A stretch of DNA of 64,000 nucleotides from DMER64 sp964600385 (lineage in GTDB: Bacteria; Bacteroidota; Bacteroidia; Bacteroidales; UBA932), in assembly GCA_964600385.1 (NCBI GenBank), contig CAZRJC010000002.1, positions 124,001 through 188,000 on the forward strand, read 5' to 3'. Positions 23,557-32,786 of the stretch are shown in pieces. The translations under genes and the position numbers were made by a program. The notes below the pieces were generated by a model. That model was not told the origin of the DNA and searched no databases. It worked only from the letters and a program-made list of their open reading frames with translations. Positions within the stretch are counted from its first letter, which is position 1. The number at the start of each line of letters is the position of its first letter.

Positions 23557-26037
23557 ATGAAGTATCGTTTTTTATTTACGGCCGTTTTTTTCTTATGTTC
23601 GAATATTTGCACTTTATCTGCATCGTCCGGTTCTCCGGTTCCAATCGATCCTCTTCTCCGTACCGGGACTCTTTCGAACGGTTTGACCTATTATATCAGG
23701 TCAAATAGTCTTCCAGGCAATCACCTTCATTTTGTATTGGTGCAGAAACCAAATACAAGCCCGTTTTTTCATCAGGTATTGAATGCTTCCGATGCCGAGG
23801 TCCGCAACGGCCTTGAGATGACAGCCAATGCGCTCCGCGAACAGCGGATTACGGCACCAAATCAATATCGACCTCATTTGCAAAGTGTTATTGTCGTAGG
23901 GCCTGTCAACCTCGATTCCACAGAACGGATGCTTCACAGTATGTTAAGTGAACTGCCTGCCTCGGTGGATGTGCTTAAGGCACAGGACGTTCCACGGAGT
24001 ATAGATTCGGCTATTGCCGCACGTCTCTTTACTGCCCGGCCGCTTCCTCCTTTTCTGCAGAACGGATTACCGGTTGTGGGAATCAGGTATCCGCTGCCGT
24101 CCCTTTCCCGCGAACAGCGTAACGGAAGCGAATATTTTGTCATGGATTTTTTACGTTATGTCCTTCTGCACACAGCCAGAGGCCGTCTTTCTCATCCTGC
24201 AGGAGTTGACGTGTCCGACGGTTTTGTCCTGGAATCAACGGCTTTACCGGGCCGGGAAGGCGAGATATTCTGTGATCTGGCCGGAAAGTGTATTCAACTG
24301 GCCAGGGAGGGGATTACACGGGAAGAGTTTCTGCCGGCCGCCCGGGCCTACCTCAGAAAAGCCGAATGGGACTATCTGAACAGAAATTCACGTACGCATG
24401 AGTATTATATAAATCAATGTATTGAACAATTTTTTAGTGGTTTTCCCATACCTTCAGCGGAGTGGAAATACCGTTTTATTAAGGAAATGGTTCCTTATGT
24501 TTCTGAATACCATGCCAATCGTTTTATTCAAGGTGTGCTGTACGGTGCCTTGCCTGTTCCTGAAATCAGACAGGCGGTCACCTCTGCCGACAGTCTCCTG
24601 AGACCGGTACTGTTTCTTCCCCAGGAATTAATGGAAGAACGGGACCGGCTGACAGAACGTATATCGGCCATGCTTTTTCCATATAACGATACCGAACTGG
24701 CCGAATTGACCGCCAGGGTGCTGGACATTGAACTCAGGCTGCAGCTGGACAGTCTGGAGCAAAACCGGGTGACAAAGCGAATTGATACGGACAGTCTTCA
24801 AGTACTGCTGGAACAGGCACGTCACAGTACAATCATGAAGTCCGGTAATAAAAATGAAGAAGTTCCGGAACCCGAACACTCTGTCCCTCCGGGAAGGGTA
24901 GAGCGACGGATGTCACCCGATAGCCAGGGTGTGTCCATATGGCAACTTTCGGGAGGATCCCTTCTTTACATCCTTCCCGATACGTTATCCCGCGGGAAGA
25001 TCTGTTTTGCCGCAGTAGAAAGGGCCCCCGAATTCCTGATACCCTTTATTCCCGGAGAAGTCTTTCGCCATGGCAACGGACCTCTCGACTGGAGTATGAC
25101 AACAGGAGGTCTCCTGCTTATGGGAGAGACTTCACCGGTGTATCTCCGACAGTTCCTGAAAGCCTCGTCCCGTCAGGTATATGAGTTGCTGGACAATCCT
25201 TCTCGCATTACAGCGCTGTGGAAAGAACGCGAACAACAAATTGAACCGGCAAGGGAATTGTCCCGTACCATTTTGCTGGATTCCCTCGGGTCCCTGATTT
25301 ATGACAGGCGCTCCCCGGGAATGCCCTCCGTTCCGGGAGGATTTGATTTTATCTGTACCGGAGACATTCCCCTCGATTCACTGGAATTATACACCGGGCA
25401 GTATCTGGCCGGCATGCCCAATAAAGAAATTCGTCCCCGGCAGACTTTCCCCCGCAGCGAAGGAATCCGTCGTGGAATACATGAAAGTCTGATACCTTTC
25501 CCCAACCCGGCCGGAGAAAGCAAGTTTGCCAGGGTTTACTCGGCCCCGTGTCCCTATACCCTGGAACAATATGTGCTTCTGCGCTTGCTGGAACGCCTTG
25601 TTGCCGATGCTACAGATCATTCGGCCTGGGTAGAAACATCTCTGGAGTTCCGTCCCCGCGGACATTATTATTTTTACACAGGCTTTGCAGTCTCTGCGTC
25701 CGATGCCGCTTACAACAGACATCAATTCGACCAGGTGCTGACAAACCTGGCTGCCTATGGTCCCGGTGAGGAACAGCTGGACAAGGCAAAAAAGGCATTG
25801 CTGGTAGAATACCGGGAAAACCTCCCGAATCCCGAGTTCCATTGCCATGCGCTCATCCGCTACATTCAAAGCGGACGGGACTTCGAGACCGGCTATGAAT
25901 CATTGCTGAAACAGACAGACAGTGCCATAATCCGCGATTTTGTAAGACAGATCCTTGAGTTCGGAAATTCATTTACGGTTGAACTCAGCGGTGCAACAAA
26001 TTACCCGGCAGAAGCGTCTTATCCAAAAAATCCGTAA
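23557..26037 (+). CDS. M16 (pitrilysin) family relative lacking the zinc site
   Basis: An 826-residue exported protein (signal peptide MKYRFLFTAVFFLCSNICTL, cleavage near SASSG). The start is the second in-frame ATG, at the signal peptide. The N-terminus has the Bacteroidota M16 opening RTGTLSNGLTYYIRSN. About 55 residues later comes the strand that normally follows the catalytic part, YRPHLQSVIVVGPVNLDSTE. Family members carry about 165 residues between these, with the HxxEH zinc site; here only about 40 remain and no HxxEH exists anywhere. The C-terminal half keeps M16-like segments (VLLRLLERLVADATD, ARVYSAPCPYTLEQY) but is also shortened. It is a clean frame, not a decayed gene, so probably a pseudoprotease with a binding or chaperone role. 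Confidence 0.72.
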   Translation: MKYRFLFTAVFFLCSNICTLSASSGSPVPIDPLLRTGTLSNGLTYYIRSNSLPGNHLHFVLVQKPNTSPFFHQVLNASDAEVRNGLEMTANALREQRITAPNQYRPHLQSVIVVGPVNLDSTERMLHSMLSELPASVDVLKAQDVPRSIDSAIAARLFTARPLPPFLQNGLPVVGIRYPLPSLSREQRNGSEYFVMDFLRYVLLHTARGRLSHPAGVDVSDGFVLESTALPGREGEIFCDLAGKCIQLAREGITREEFLPAARAYLRKAEWDYLNRNSRTHEYYINQCIEQFFSGFPIPSAEWKYRFIKEMVPYVSEYHANRFIQGVLYGALPVPEIRQAVTSADSLLRPVLFLPQELMEERDRLTERISAMLFPYNDTELAELTARVLDIELRLQLDSLEQNRVTKRIDTDSLQVLLEQARHSTIMKSGNKNEEVPEPEHSVPPGRVERRMSPDSQGVSIWQLSGGSLLYILPDTLSRGKICFAAVERAPEFLIPFIPGEVFRHGNGPLDWSMTTGGLLLMGETSPVYLRQFLKASSRQVYELLDNPSRITALWKEREQQIEPARELSRTILLDSLGSLIYDRRSPGMPSVPGGFDFICTGDIPLDSLELYTGQYLAGMPNKEIRPRQTFPRSEGIRRGIHESLIPFPNPAGESKFARVYSAPCPYTLEQYVLLRLLERLVADATDHSAWVETSLEFRPRGHYYFYTGFAVSASDAAYNRHQFDQVLTNLAAYGPGEEQLDKAKKALLVEYRENLPNPEFHCHALIRYIQSGRDFETGYESLLKQTDSAIIRDFVRQILEFGNSFTVELSGATNYPAEASYPKNP

Positions 26038-26076
26038 ATTGCACCCCCATTTGGAATTTATTAATTTTTATAACTT

Positions 26077-28611
26077 ATGTCACGTACCATACGATTAGCA
26101 GCATTCATAGGACTTTCCTTCCTGTTGAGCAGCTGTATTATTACAAAAAATGACGAAGTTCTGGTTACTCCATATACTAAAGTTGATTTTACATCCGGTA
26201 CCGAAACCAAATCTTTTGATATTTCCTCCAATTTTCTATGGACTATAGAAATGGCCGACACCTGGATAAGTATTACTCCTTTGAAGGGATACGGAGATAA
26301 AAGTATATCTGTGACCGTTTCGCCAAACACCAGTCTTGACCCCAGACAAACCTCCTTTTTTATTGTGGGCGAGCAGACCCGCCGTGAAATAACAATTACC
26401 CAGGCCGGGGAGGCTCCAACGCTTTCCATTGATGCCACACAGAAATCTGTCCGGGCATCGGGAGATACCGTGTCGGTGGGCGTGACAACCAATCTGGAGC
26501 TGACCATTACTCCCGAAGTGAACTGGATTTCCTATATTGAAACACATACCATTACGGGTAAGCGCTATACGCTGAATGTAAGTCCCAATACCACATTGCA
26601 GGAGAGAACCGGACGGGTGGAATTCAAACAAAAGAACGGGTCGCTTTCGGCTCTTCTGTCCATTGTTCAAAGCGGTGAGGCACCGGCTGTTCTGCTAGAT
26701 AAAGAAACCGTTTCTGCCCCTTACAGCGGGGGAGAGTACAGTGTAGATGTCACTTCCAATATTGCCTGGCAGGCTACCTCTTCGGCTTCGTGGCTCCGTC
26801 TTACAGGAACCCGCCTGATGCAAACATCCTCCTGCCTATTTGTGCTTGATACGAATGCACGGGTAGAACCCCGCGAGGCTAAGATCACCATCAAAGCTAC
26901 CGACTATCCTTCCCTGCAGCCTGCCGTCGTAACGGTCTCGCAGGAGGGCGCCGCAGCCTCGGCCACCATTACTCCGCTGGTACTCAATGACGTTCCTGCC
27001 ACAGGAGGACCTTATACATTGGACGTCCAGGCCAATTTCGACTGGGAGGCAGATGCCACCGGGACGGCCGACTGGCTCACACAATTCACTCCTGCTACCG
27101 GAAAGCTGAATTTCAGTATTACCGCCAATCAGGATGTGGAACCCCGGTCCACCACGTTTAAGATCAATCAGAAGAATGGCACCTATTCCAAAACGGTTAC
27201 CGTAAATCAGCTGGCCGGTGAAAGTAAGGTAATCCTGCCCGACCAGGAAAACATGCCCAGAGCGACTGCCGGGGGTGGAACACTTAATGTTCCCGTTACT
27301 TCAAATATTGAATGGAAGGCCACCGTTTCCCAAACCTGGCTCTCCGTAGTGGAAACGAAAGGTTTGCAAACCAAGACGGTGGTATTGTCGGTACAACCCA
27401 ATCAGGCCATTGCCGAACGGATAGCCCTCCTTGTTATTACCACACAGGAAACACCGGCCAAGGTCTATACAAGGATCATAAGACAAAGCGGAGCCTCGGC
27501 ATTCATAACCATTACCCCCGATACACTGAATATCCAGGCAGCCGGCGGAACCTATTCCATGGATGTCGAATCCAATATCGAGTGGACTGTAAATTCACAG
27601 CCTTCGTGGGTAGGATCCATGACCATCACCCCTGTGTCAGATATTATAAAGACGGTTACTTTCAGTGTGCTGGCCAATACACAAACATCCGAACGTTCTT
27701 CCAGAATTGAACTGATAAGGGTAGGCGGCTCGCTCAAATCGTCCATTGTGATTAATCAGAAAGGCGAGACACCGTATGTGAACGCCGAAATCTCCACATC
27801 CCAGCCGCTGAGTAACGAAGGAGATGCCTTCTCGCTGACCGTTAATTCAAATGTCAATACAGATTGTTATATAGTAGGATCCCCTTCGTGGATCACACTT
27901 GCCGGAAAAGTGACCGAGGAAAGAACCAGCACTTATTCGTTTACCGTTGCGCCCGTCCCCTCACTCAGTTCGCGTGCGGCTACCCTGTATGTTCGTGACG
28001 TAACCACGCAGCAGGTCTACAAGAGCTTTACCGTCACACAGAAAGGCGCACGCATTGCCCAAAAAGACAGTCTGGCCCTGGTGCGGTTCTATCATAATAC
28101 CGACGGAGGCAACTGGAGAGATGCTTATCTCTGGAACCTTCAGCTTCCGGTAACTTCCTGGCCGGGTGTCACCCTCGAAGCCGAGACGGCCATACGCAAC
28201 GGGGCTCGGTATGTTAAGAAACTCTTGTTGCCCAATGCCCGTCTGAGCGGAGCCGTAGGAGACGGTCTGTCCCAGAACGACCCTCTGTCGGATCTGACTT
28301 ATGTCGAACACATAGACCTCTCGGACAACAGCGGATTGAGCGGATGGCTTCCCAAGTCCTGGAAAAACCTGAACAACCTGGAAACATTGAATCTGGGGAA
28401 TTGTTCCATTACCAACTACCTGGTATTCGGATACAATATACCCAAGGAATACGGAAGCGGTTTAAAGAACCTTACTACCTTTATTATTAAGGATAATTTT
28501 CTTAACGATACCATTCCGGCCGAAGTGGTGGCACATCCTCACTTCGGGGACTGGAAATTTGTCGACAACATGATGCAGCAGAAAGGGTCCAATGAATTGT
28601 ATTTGCCATAA
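26077..28611 (+). CDS. Surface-type lipoprotein with seven BACON-like repeats and an LRR-like tail
   Basis: An 844-residue lipoprotein (lipobox LLSSC, Cys at residue 20, followed by IITKNDE, whose acidic residues recall surface-export signals). Residues about 30-660 are seven tandem Ig-like repeats of about 90 residues of the BACON type: each has a Gly-Gly turn (GGEYSVDVTSNIAW), a W(L/I/V) strand such as ASWLRLTG, an N-x-x-x-x-x-R strand (NTSLDPRQTSFFI) and ends in V-x-Q-x-G. The last 185 residues resemble Bacteroidota LRR segments (YVEHIDLSDNSGLSGWLP, NLETLNLGNCSIT) after an FYHNTDGGNW motif. BACON domains usually bind carbohydrate or mucin or act as spacers. It lies 39 bp behind the M16-like gene. 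Confidence 0.82.
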   Translation: MSRTIRLAAFIGLSFLLSSCIITKNDEVLVTPYTKVDFTSGTETKSFDISSNFLWTIEMADTWISITPLKGYGDKSISVTVSPNTSLDPRQTSFFIVGEQTRREITITQAGEAPTLSIDATQKSVRASGDTVSVGVTTNLELTITPEVNWISYIETHTITGKRYTLNVSPNTTLQERTGRVEFKQKNGSLSALLSIVQSGEAPAVLLDKETVSAPYSGGEYSVDVTSNIAWQATSSASWLRLTGTRLMQTSSCLFVLDTNARVEPREAKITIKATDYPSLQPAVVTVSQEGAAASATITPLVLNDVPATGGPYTLDVQANFDWEADATGTADWLTQFTPATGKLNFSITANQDVEPRSTTFKINQKNGTYSKTVTVNQLAGESKVILPDQENMPRATAGGGTLNVPVTSNIEWKATVSQTWLSVVETKGLQTKTVVLSVQPNQAIAERIALLVITTQETPAKVYTRIIRQSGASAFITITPDTLNIQAAGGTYSMDVESNIEWTVNSQPSWVGSMTITPVSDIIKTVTFSVLANTQTSERSSRIELIRVGGSLKSSIVINQKGETPYVNAEISTSQPLSNEGDAFSLTVNSNVNTDCYIVGSPSWITLAGKVTEERTSTYSFTVAPVPSLSSRAATLYVRDVTTQQVYKSFTVTQKGARIAQKDSLALVRFYHNTDGGNWRDAYLWNLQLPVTSWPGVTLEAETAIRNGARYVKKLLLPNARLSGAVGDGLSQNDPLSDLTYVEHIDLSDNSGLSGWLPKSWKNLNNLETLNLGNCSITNYLVFGYNIPKEYGSGLKNLTTFIIKDNFLNDTIPAEVVAHPHFGDWKFVDNMMQQKGSNELYLP

Positions 28612-28641
28612 GAGTTTCCAACAAGTTTTGAACAAAAAAAG

Positions 28642-28672
28642 TTTTGCGGTTTCAAATAATCGTATAACTTTG
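28642..28672 (+). promoter_or_regulatory. Strong candidate promoter with about 100-base leader for the coiled-coil lipoprotein gene
   Basis: TTTTG at 28642-28646 (-33 type) and TAACTTTG at 28665-28672 (-7 type) are spaced by 18 bp, the best complete Bacteroidota promoter in the window. The start codon is 103 bp further at 28776. The AT-rich leader between carries no open frame I can support. I see no clear hairpin in it. Confidence 0.65.
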
Positions 28673-28775
28673 CAATAATTATATACCATAAATAGGTCTT
28701 GTAAATATACTGTGCGACTTCAAGTGATATTTAATAACTTTTAATTCTTTTTGTTTAACTTAAAAATTTTAATGC

Positions 28776-31700
28776 ATGAAAAAATTTTTGAAATGGAGTG
28801 CAGCCTTTCTGTTACTGGGTGTACTCGCCGTAGGCTGTATTAAGAATGAGCCTAGTGCCGGCATAGAAGCCATGCGTAATGCAAAAGCAGCCTTGCTTAC
28901 TGCAAACGCCGAGCTTGTAAGGGCCAAAGTACAGGTAGAGGCAGCCAATGCTGCTTTGATCCAGGCTCAGGCTACCCTTAAATTAGCAGAAGCTGAGCGC
29001 GTTAAAGCACAGGCTCAGATTGACCTCGCTTATGCTGACCTGGTTAAGGCTAAAGCTGAACGCGAAAGAGCCGAAACCGACATCATGAAAGAAAGATGGG
29101 CTCTCAAGGTTCAGGAACTGGAACTTCAACTCCAGGAATTTGAAGCTCAGGTACAGGCTTCCATCCAAGGTTATCAGCTGGCTATCCAGATGATGCAGAC
29201 CGAAATGGTTAAAGCACAACAGGCATACGAAGAAGCTCTTGCCGATTTCGAAGAGTGGAAACGCGAACATGCTGCTGAACTGGCCGAAGAACTCATTGAC
29301 AGCCTGAATGGTATTGTATTCCAGATTCAGCGCGTTATGAGGAATATTGCTGAAGCTCAGGTTGACCTGAACGTTGCATATGCTGCTTATGACTATTATG
29401 TAAATGTTACTTATCCCGAAGCAACAGAAGGTGTTGTCCTTATGCTGCAACAGGAAAAGAGAAGACTGACCTGCCAGATTGAATACCTTGAAGGCCTTGT
29501 TGAAGCTTATACCGCCATGTATAATGAATACCATGGTGACTTTGATGCTTTCATTGCCGGTCTTCAAAATCAGATCAACGCATGGCAGGCTACCGCCGCC
29601 GAAATGGAACTGACCCAGCTGCAACTGAAGAAAGACATGATTGACCTCGATGCTGAAGTTATGGCTGCTGCTTATGATGCTTTCCAGGATGATTCCTATG
29701 ATTTCTCTGCTACTGCATGGGCCGATCCCGTTGACGATTTTTATATTCACGTGAGAAATGGTGTTTACTCCATTAGTGGAAGGACACTTCCCGGCATGCT
29801 CAATACACTGGCCAGGGATATCACCGTTATTGAAGACACAAGGGCTCAGTTTGAAGGACAGGGCGTTGCTGACGTAGAAGTTACCAAAAAGGCCTACAAA
29901 GCTGCTGCTGATGCTGCTGCCAAGGCTTACACAGACAACTGGACCGAATGGCAGACCAAATATGCCGGGATCCAACTGGGAACAGGTACCCTTTACAAAG
30001 CGTGGGAAACCGCTTATACATCCTATCTTGCTGCATTGAAAACCTATACCGATAACTTCACTGCTTACAAATGGGATTATGAAAGAGCCGAAAAGTTGAT
30101 TGATGACTATATGAAAGGCCTTGACGGTACCCTTGTTAACGGTGTTATGAGTAATTATTTTGGCAATGGACAATTGTCAGAAGTACTGGGCGGTATCTAT
30201 TTCAATGCTTCCAACCTGTTGAACTTCATCGTTGGTGGAAACACTGCCTTACTGAACGCTCTGGAATCATTCCTGGTTTACATGGCTACCGTTGATCAAA
30301 TGAGTGATATTATTACCGAACTCAAGAGCATCATGGACGGTACTCATTCAAAGGGTTATCCTGCATTCTGGGACATTGCCACCGCTTGTTCTTTCACCAA
30401 AACAGCTGTTGACAACAAACTCACACCCAGTGACAATGAAGTAATGCGCAGCATCTATACAGAAGAAACAGGCAAGGACATTACCGCCCTTACCGAACGC
30501 GACTGGCATACCTGGCTGTTCCTGTACTGGTTATTCGAAAATAAAACCCTCGAAGCCGGACTCGAAGGCTTTGGCACTATCTTCACAATCAATCCTGCTC
30601 CTTACACCGATGCCGGTCTGCAGGTTCTGAATGACTTCTTCAGCTCCGTTAAACCCGGTACTGTTACAACTCCCGGAATTCCCGACGTAGTTAACGGAAA
30701 GACCTATGCCGAAATCCTTGCATGGCCCGCATACGACTACAAGGCCGAAGATGCATGGAAAGCTGCTGTTATTAAACTGGGTACACTGGAAGATTCAATG
30801 TTCGATCCTTACGACAGGGCTTGGATGTGGAAATATACCGCTCCTGCAAAGAACCCCGATCCTCGTAATCCTGCCTATCATTCATTCTATGTAACTCCCA
30901 CTTCTTATACGCCTCCTATCTATCCTGACGTAACTCCTAATGGCGTTAATCAATTCTATTTCGTACTGGAAGGAAAGACCACTTACTATCCTTCATTGGC
31001 AATGGACGTTACCTATTTTGGTGAGGACTGCGACTTGTACGTAGGTTACGCTGCTTTAGTGGCTGCCGGTGAATTCTGCGGTCGTGACGATCAGGGTCGT
31101 GAACTTAGCGCATGGGCCGGTGACCTGCTTCTGTGGTACTACAATACAGATACACACGGAAAGGGCCACTATTTCTATGCTCTCAAACAACAAAGGATAC
31201 TCGATGCATTCAACGCTGCTTACAACCACGTTGTAAACGGTGACTATGCTGCACTTCAGGCTACTTTGGAAGAAGCATACGACAGCTTCTATGCTATTTA
31301 CCTGGAAAAATACCAGACATGGCAGGATCTCCTGAGCCAGTACATGTCCAAGATGGGTGAATACAACTACATTGTTAATTCCTATCTGCCTCAACTTCAG
31401 ATCTGGATTGACGAGTATGTTGGTCTGATCACAGAAGCCAAAGATGCTCATACCTCCAGCGACGAAGCTATTGTTGGTCTTACCGAAATTCTGGAAGCTG
31501 CCGAATACGACCTGGTTATGGCTCAACAGGCTATGACCGATATCGATACCCGCATTGCTGCCTGGGAAGCCGGTTACGGATTGTATGTTGGCAATTCAAT
31601 GTTCATGCCTGCCATGGCAGAAGCCGAACTGGAACAAGGCCGTCGTCCTGACTACAATGATTTCTATCACCAATACAGATCATTCGTAAGGAACTTCATT

Positions 31701-31823
31701 GCTGATCAGTCCGCAAGATATGCAGCTGAAATTGATGTGATCCTTCTTGAAATTGAAAACCTGTACGATGTACTGGCAGTACTTGAAAATCAAAGAGCTG
31801 CCCTTGTTGCTACCATTGAATAA
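28776..31823 (+). CDS. Giant coiled-coil lipoprotein of unknown function
   Basis: A 1015-residue lipoprotein (basic start, hydrophobic core, lipobox LAVGC with Cys 21, then IKNEP). Residues about 28-200 and 205-290 are long Ala-, Glu-, Gln- and Lys-rich coiled coils (AKAALLTANAELVRAKVQVE; LKLAEAERVKAQAQIDLAYA). The centre (about 300-850) is rich in Trp, Tyr, Asp and Ala and looks globular-helical. A third coiled coil ends the protein (about 885-1015, finishing LAVLENQRAALVATIE). I recognise no named family. Codon choice is strongly skewed (GCT for Ala, GAA for Glu over long runs), suggesting high expression. A fine promoter precedes it and a beta-barrel gene follows 15 bp later, suggesting a periplasm-spanning or surface structure with that barrel. 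Confidence 0.75.
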   Translation: MKKFLKWSAAFLLLGVLAVGCIKNEPSAGIEAMRNAKAALLTANAELVRAKVQVEAANAALIQAQATLKLAEAERVKAQAQIDLAYADLVKAKAERERAETDIMKERWALKVQELELQLQEFEAQVQASIQGYQLAIQMMQTEMVKAQQAYEEALADFEEWKREHAAELAEELIDSLNGIVFQIQRVMRNIAEAQVDLNVAYAAYDYYVNVTYPEATEGVVLMLQQEKRRLTCQIEYLEGLVEAYTAMYNEYHGDFDAFIAGLQNQINAWQATAAEMELTQLQLKKDMIDLDAEVMAAAYDAFQDDSYDFSATAWADPVDDFYIHVRNGVYSISGRTLPGMLNTLARDITVIEDTRAQFEGQGVADVEVTKKAYKAAADAAAKAYTDNWTEWQTKYAGIQLGTGTLYKAWETAYTSYLAALKTYTDNFTAYKWDYERAEKLIDDYMKGLDGTLVNGVMSNYFGNGQLSEVLGGIYFNASNLLNFIVGGNTALLNALESFLVYMATVDQMSDIITELKSIMDGTHSKGYPAFWDIATACSFTKTAVDNKLTPSDNEVMRSIYTEETGKDITALTERDWHTWLFLYWLFENKTLEAGLEGFGTIFTINPAPYTDAGLQVLNDFFSSVKPGTVTTPGIPDVVNGKTYAEILAWPAYDYKAEDAWKAAVIKLGTLEDSMFDPYDRAWMWKYTAPAKNPDPRNPAYHSFYVTPTSYTPPIYPDVTPNGVNQFYFVLEGKTTYYPSLAMDVTYFGEDCDLYVGYAALVAAGEFCGRDDQGRELSAWAGDLLLWYYNTDTHGKGHYFYALKQQRILDAFNAAYNHVVNGDYAALQATLEEAYDSFYAIYLEKYQTWQDLLSQYMSKMGEYNYIVNSYLPQLQIWIDEYVGLITEAKDAHTSSDEAIVGLTEILEAAEYDLVMAQQAMTDIDTRIAAWEAGYGLYVGNSMFMPAMAEAELEQGRRPDYNDFYHQYRSFVRNFIADQSARYAAEIDVILLEIENLYDVLAVLENQRAALVATIE

Positions 31824-31838
31824 TAAGAATTGCTTATA

Positions 31839-32705
31839 ATGGTTAAAAAACTTAGCATATTTCTAATAGCTGTTCTTACGGTTGCGTCTTTAGGGGCGCA
31901 ACCGGCGGAACGCTCTGGAAGTGCGATGTATGCTCCACGTGCGGGACAATTTCAGGTGTCAGCGGTGTTGGGAAGTGGTCTGTTCTTTGAAACAGAGAAC
32001 CTCAATTACCTGTTACCCAGTTACATGCCGAGTTCAGAGTTAGGTCTGGACCCGACTGTTACGGGACCGGGTAAGTATTTGCAGATGGGCAGTTTGAATG
32101 ATAATTCAATTGCCAATATTGCAGGTATCCAGGGGAAATACTTCGTAACCAACCGCTTTGCGCTGAACGCCATGTTTGCTATGCAAATTGACGTTACCCC
32201 AGAGCGTGACTACATTGAGGGCGTTGTAATGGATGAGAGTGTTCTGGCATCTTCCGGTTATGTACTTGACCAGGGAGGTGTACAGTGGGTTGAAGGCAGG
32301 CTGACCAACAAATACCTGGTAAATGTTGGCGCAGACTATTACTTCAACAACTGTAACGGACGCTTGTTCCCTTACATTGGCGTTCTCGGCGGTTTCCAAC
32401 ACGCAAGAATTCAGGCTTACCTGCCTTATACAGGAATTGAAATTCCCGTAGAAGGAGATCTGGATCCCATTGAACTCTATGCATTGGATAATCGTGCAGG
32501 CGAAGCATACGCAATTTCCGGAGCAATTACGGCCGGTGTAGAATATAACTTTCTACCGGGCATGAACATTGCTCTTGAGGTACGCCCCTTCAATTATACT
32601 TATGCGGCTATCCGGATGTATGCAGACGGGCAGGAATACAATGCACATGAAATGCAGTTTAAATTCTTTGCCTTCCCGCAACTCAAGCTCGGATTCCGTT
32701 TCTAG
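31839..32705 (+). CDS. Outer-membrane beta-barrel partner of the coiled-coil lipoprotein
   Basis: A 288-residue exported protein. I chose the ATG at 31839 (MVKKLSIFLIAVLTVASLGA, cleavage near QPAE) over an in-frame TTG at 31830. Many amphipathic strands are visible (GQFQVSAVLGSGLFF, YLVNVGADYYFNN, LFPYIGVLGGFQHARIQAYL), and it ends PQLKLGFRF, the terminal Phe typical of proteins handled by the Bam complex. It follows the coiled-coil gene by 15 bp and shares its promoter; a terminator comes 24 bp after the stop. The two genes form a closed two-gene unit, so a joint function is likely. No named family recognised. Confidence 0.78.
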   Translation: MVKKLSIFLIAVLTVASLGAQPAERSGSAMYAPRAGQFQVSAVLGSGLFFETENLNYLLPSYMPSSELGLDPTVTGPGKYLQMGSLNDNSIANIAGIQGKYFVTNRFALNAMFAMQIDVTPERDYIEGVVMDESVLASSGYVLDQGGVQWVEGRLTNKYLVNVGADYYFNNCNGRLFPYIGVLGGFQHARIQAYLPYTGIEIPVEGDLDPIELYALDNRAGEAYAISGAITAGVEYNFLPGMNIALEVRPFNYTYAAIRMYADGQEYNAHEMQFKFFAFPQLKLGFRF

Positions 32706-32728
32706 GAATAATTGAATAGTATGAATAA

Positions 32729-32755
32729 AACCGTCCTTTACAGGGCGGTTTTTTT
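32729..32755 (+). terminator. Intrinsic terminator of the coiled-coil/barrel operon
   Basis: A 9-bp stem (32729-32737 with 32742-32750, one U-G pair, 4-base loop) continues into seven T. Its stem arms are nearly identical to those of the secG terminator. Confidence 0.9.
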
Positions 32756-32757
32756 AT

Positions 32758-32765
32758 TACCTTTG
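32758..32765 (+). promoter_or_regulatory. -7 box of the small lipoprotein gene
   Basis: TACCTTTG starts 2 bp after the T-run of the preceding terminator and lies 21 bp before the ATG at 32787. Terminator and promoter are packed end to end, as after secG. Confidence 0.6.
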
Positions 32766-32786
32766 TACACATTAATTTTCCGGACT

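Noticed and set aside
28776..29100. Possible DNA tandem repeat at the start of the coiled-coil gene
   Set aside because: The protein is repetitive in pattern (Ala/Glu heptads), but no exact DNA unit recurs in tandem.
28983..30173. Long open frame (396 codons) antisense to the coiled-coil gene
   Set aside because: It is the mirror of a strongly codon-biased gene, with GCT/GAA runs giving Ser/Phe-rich antisense; it has no promoter, RBS or family resemblance.
32712..32786. Upstream in-frame ATG for the small lipoprotein
   Set aside because: The stretch contains the terminator hairpin and the -7 box; the later ATG opens a perfect lipoprotein signal.
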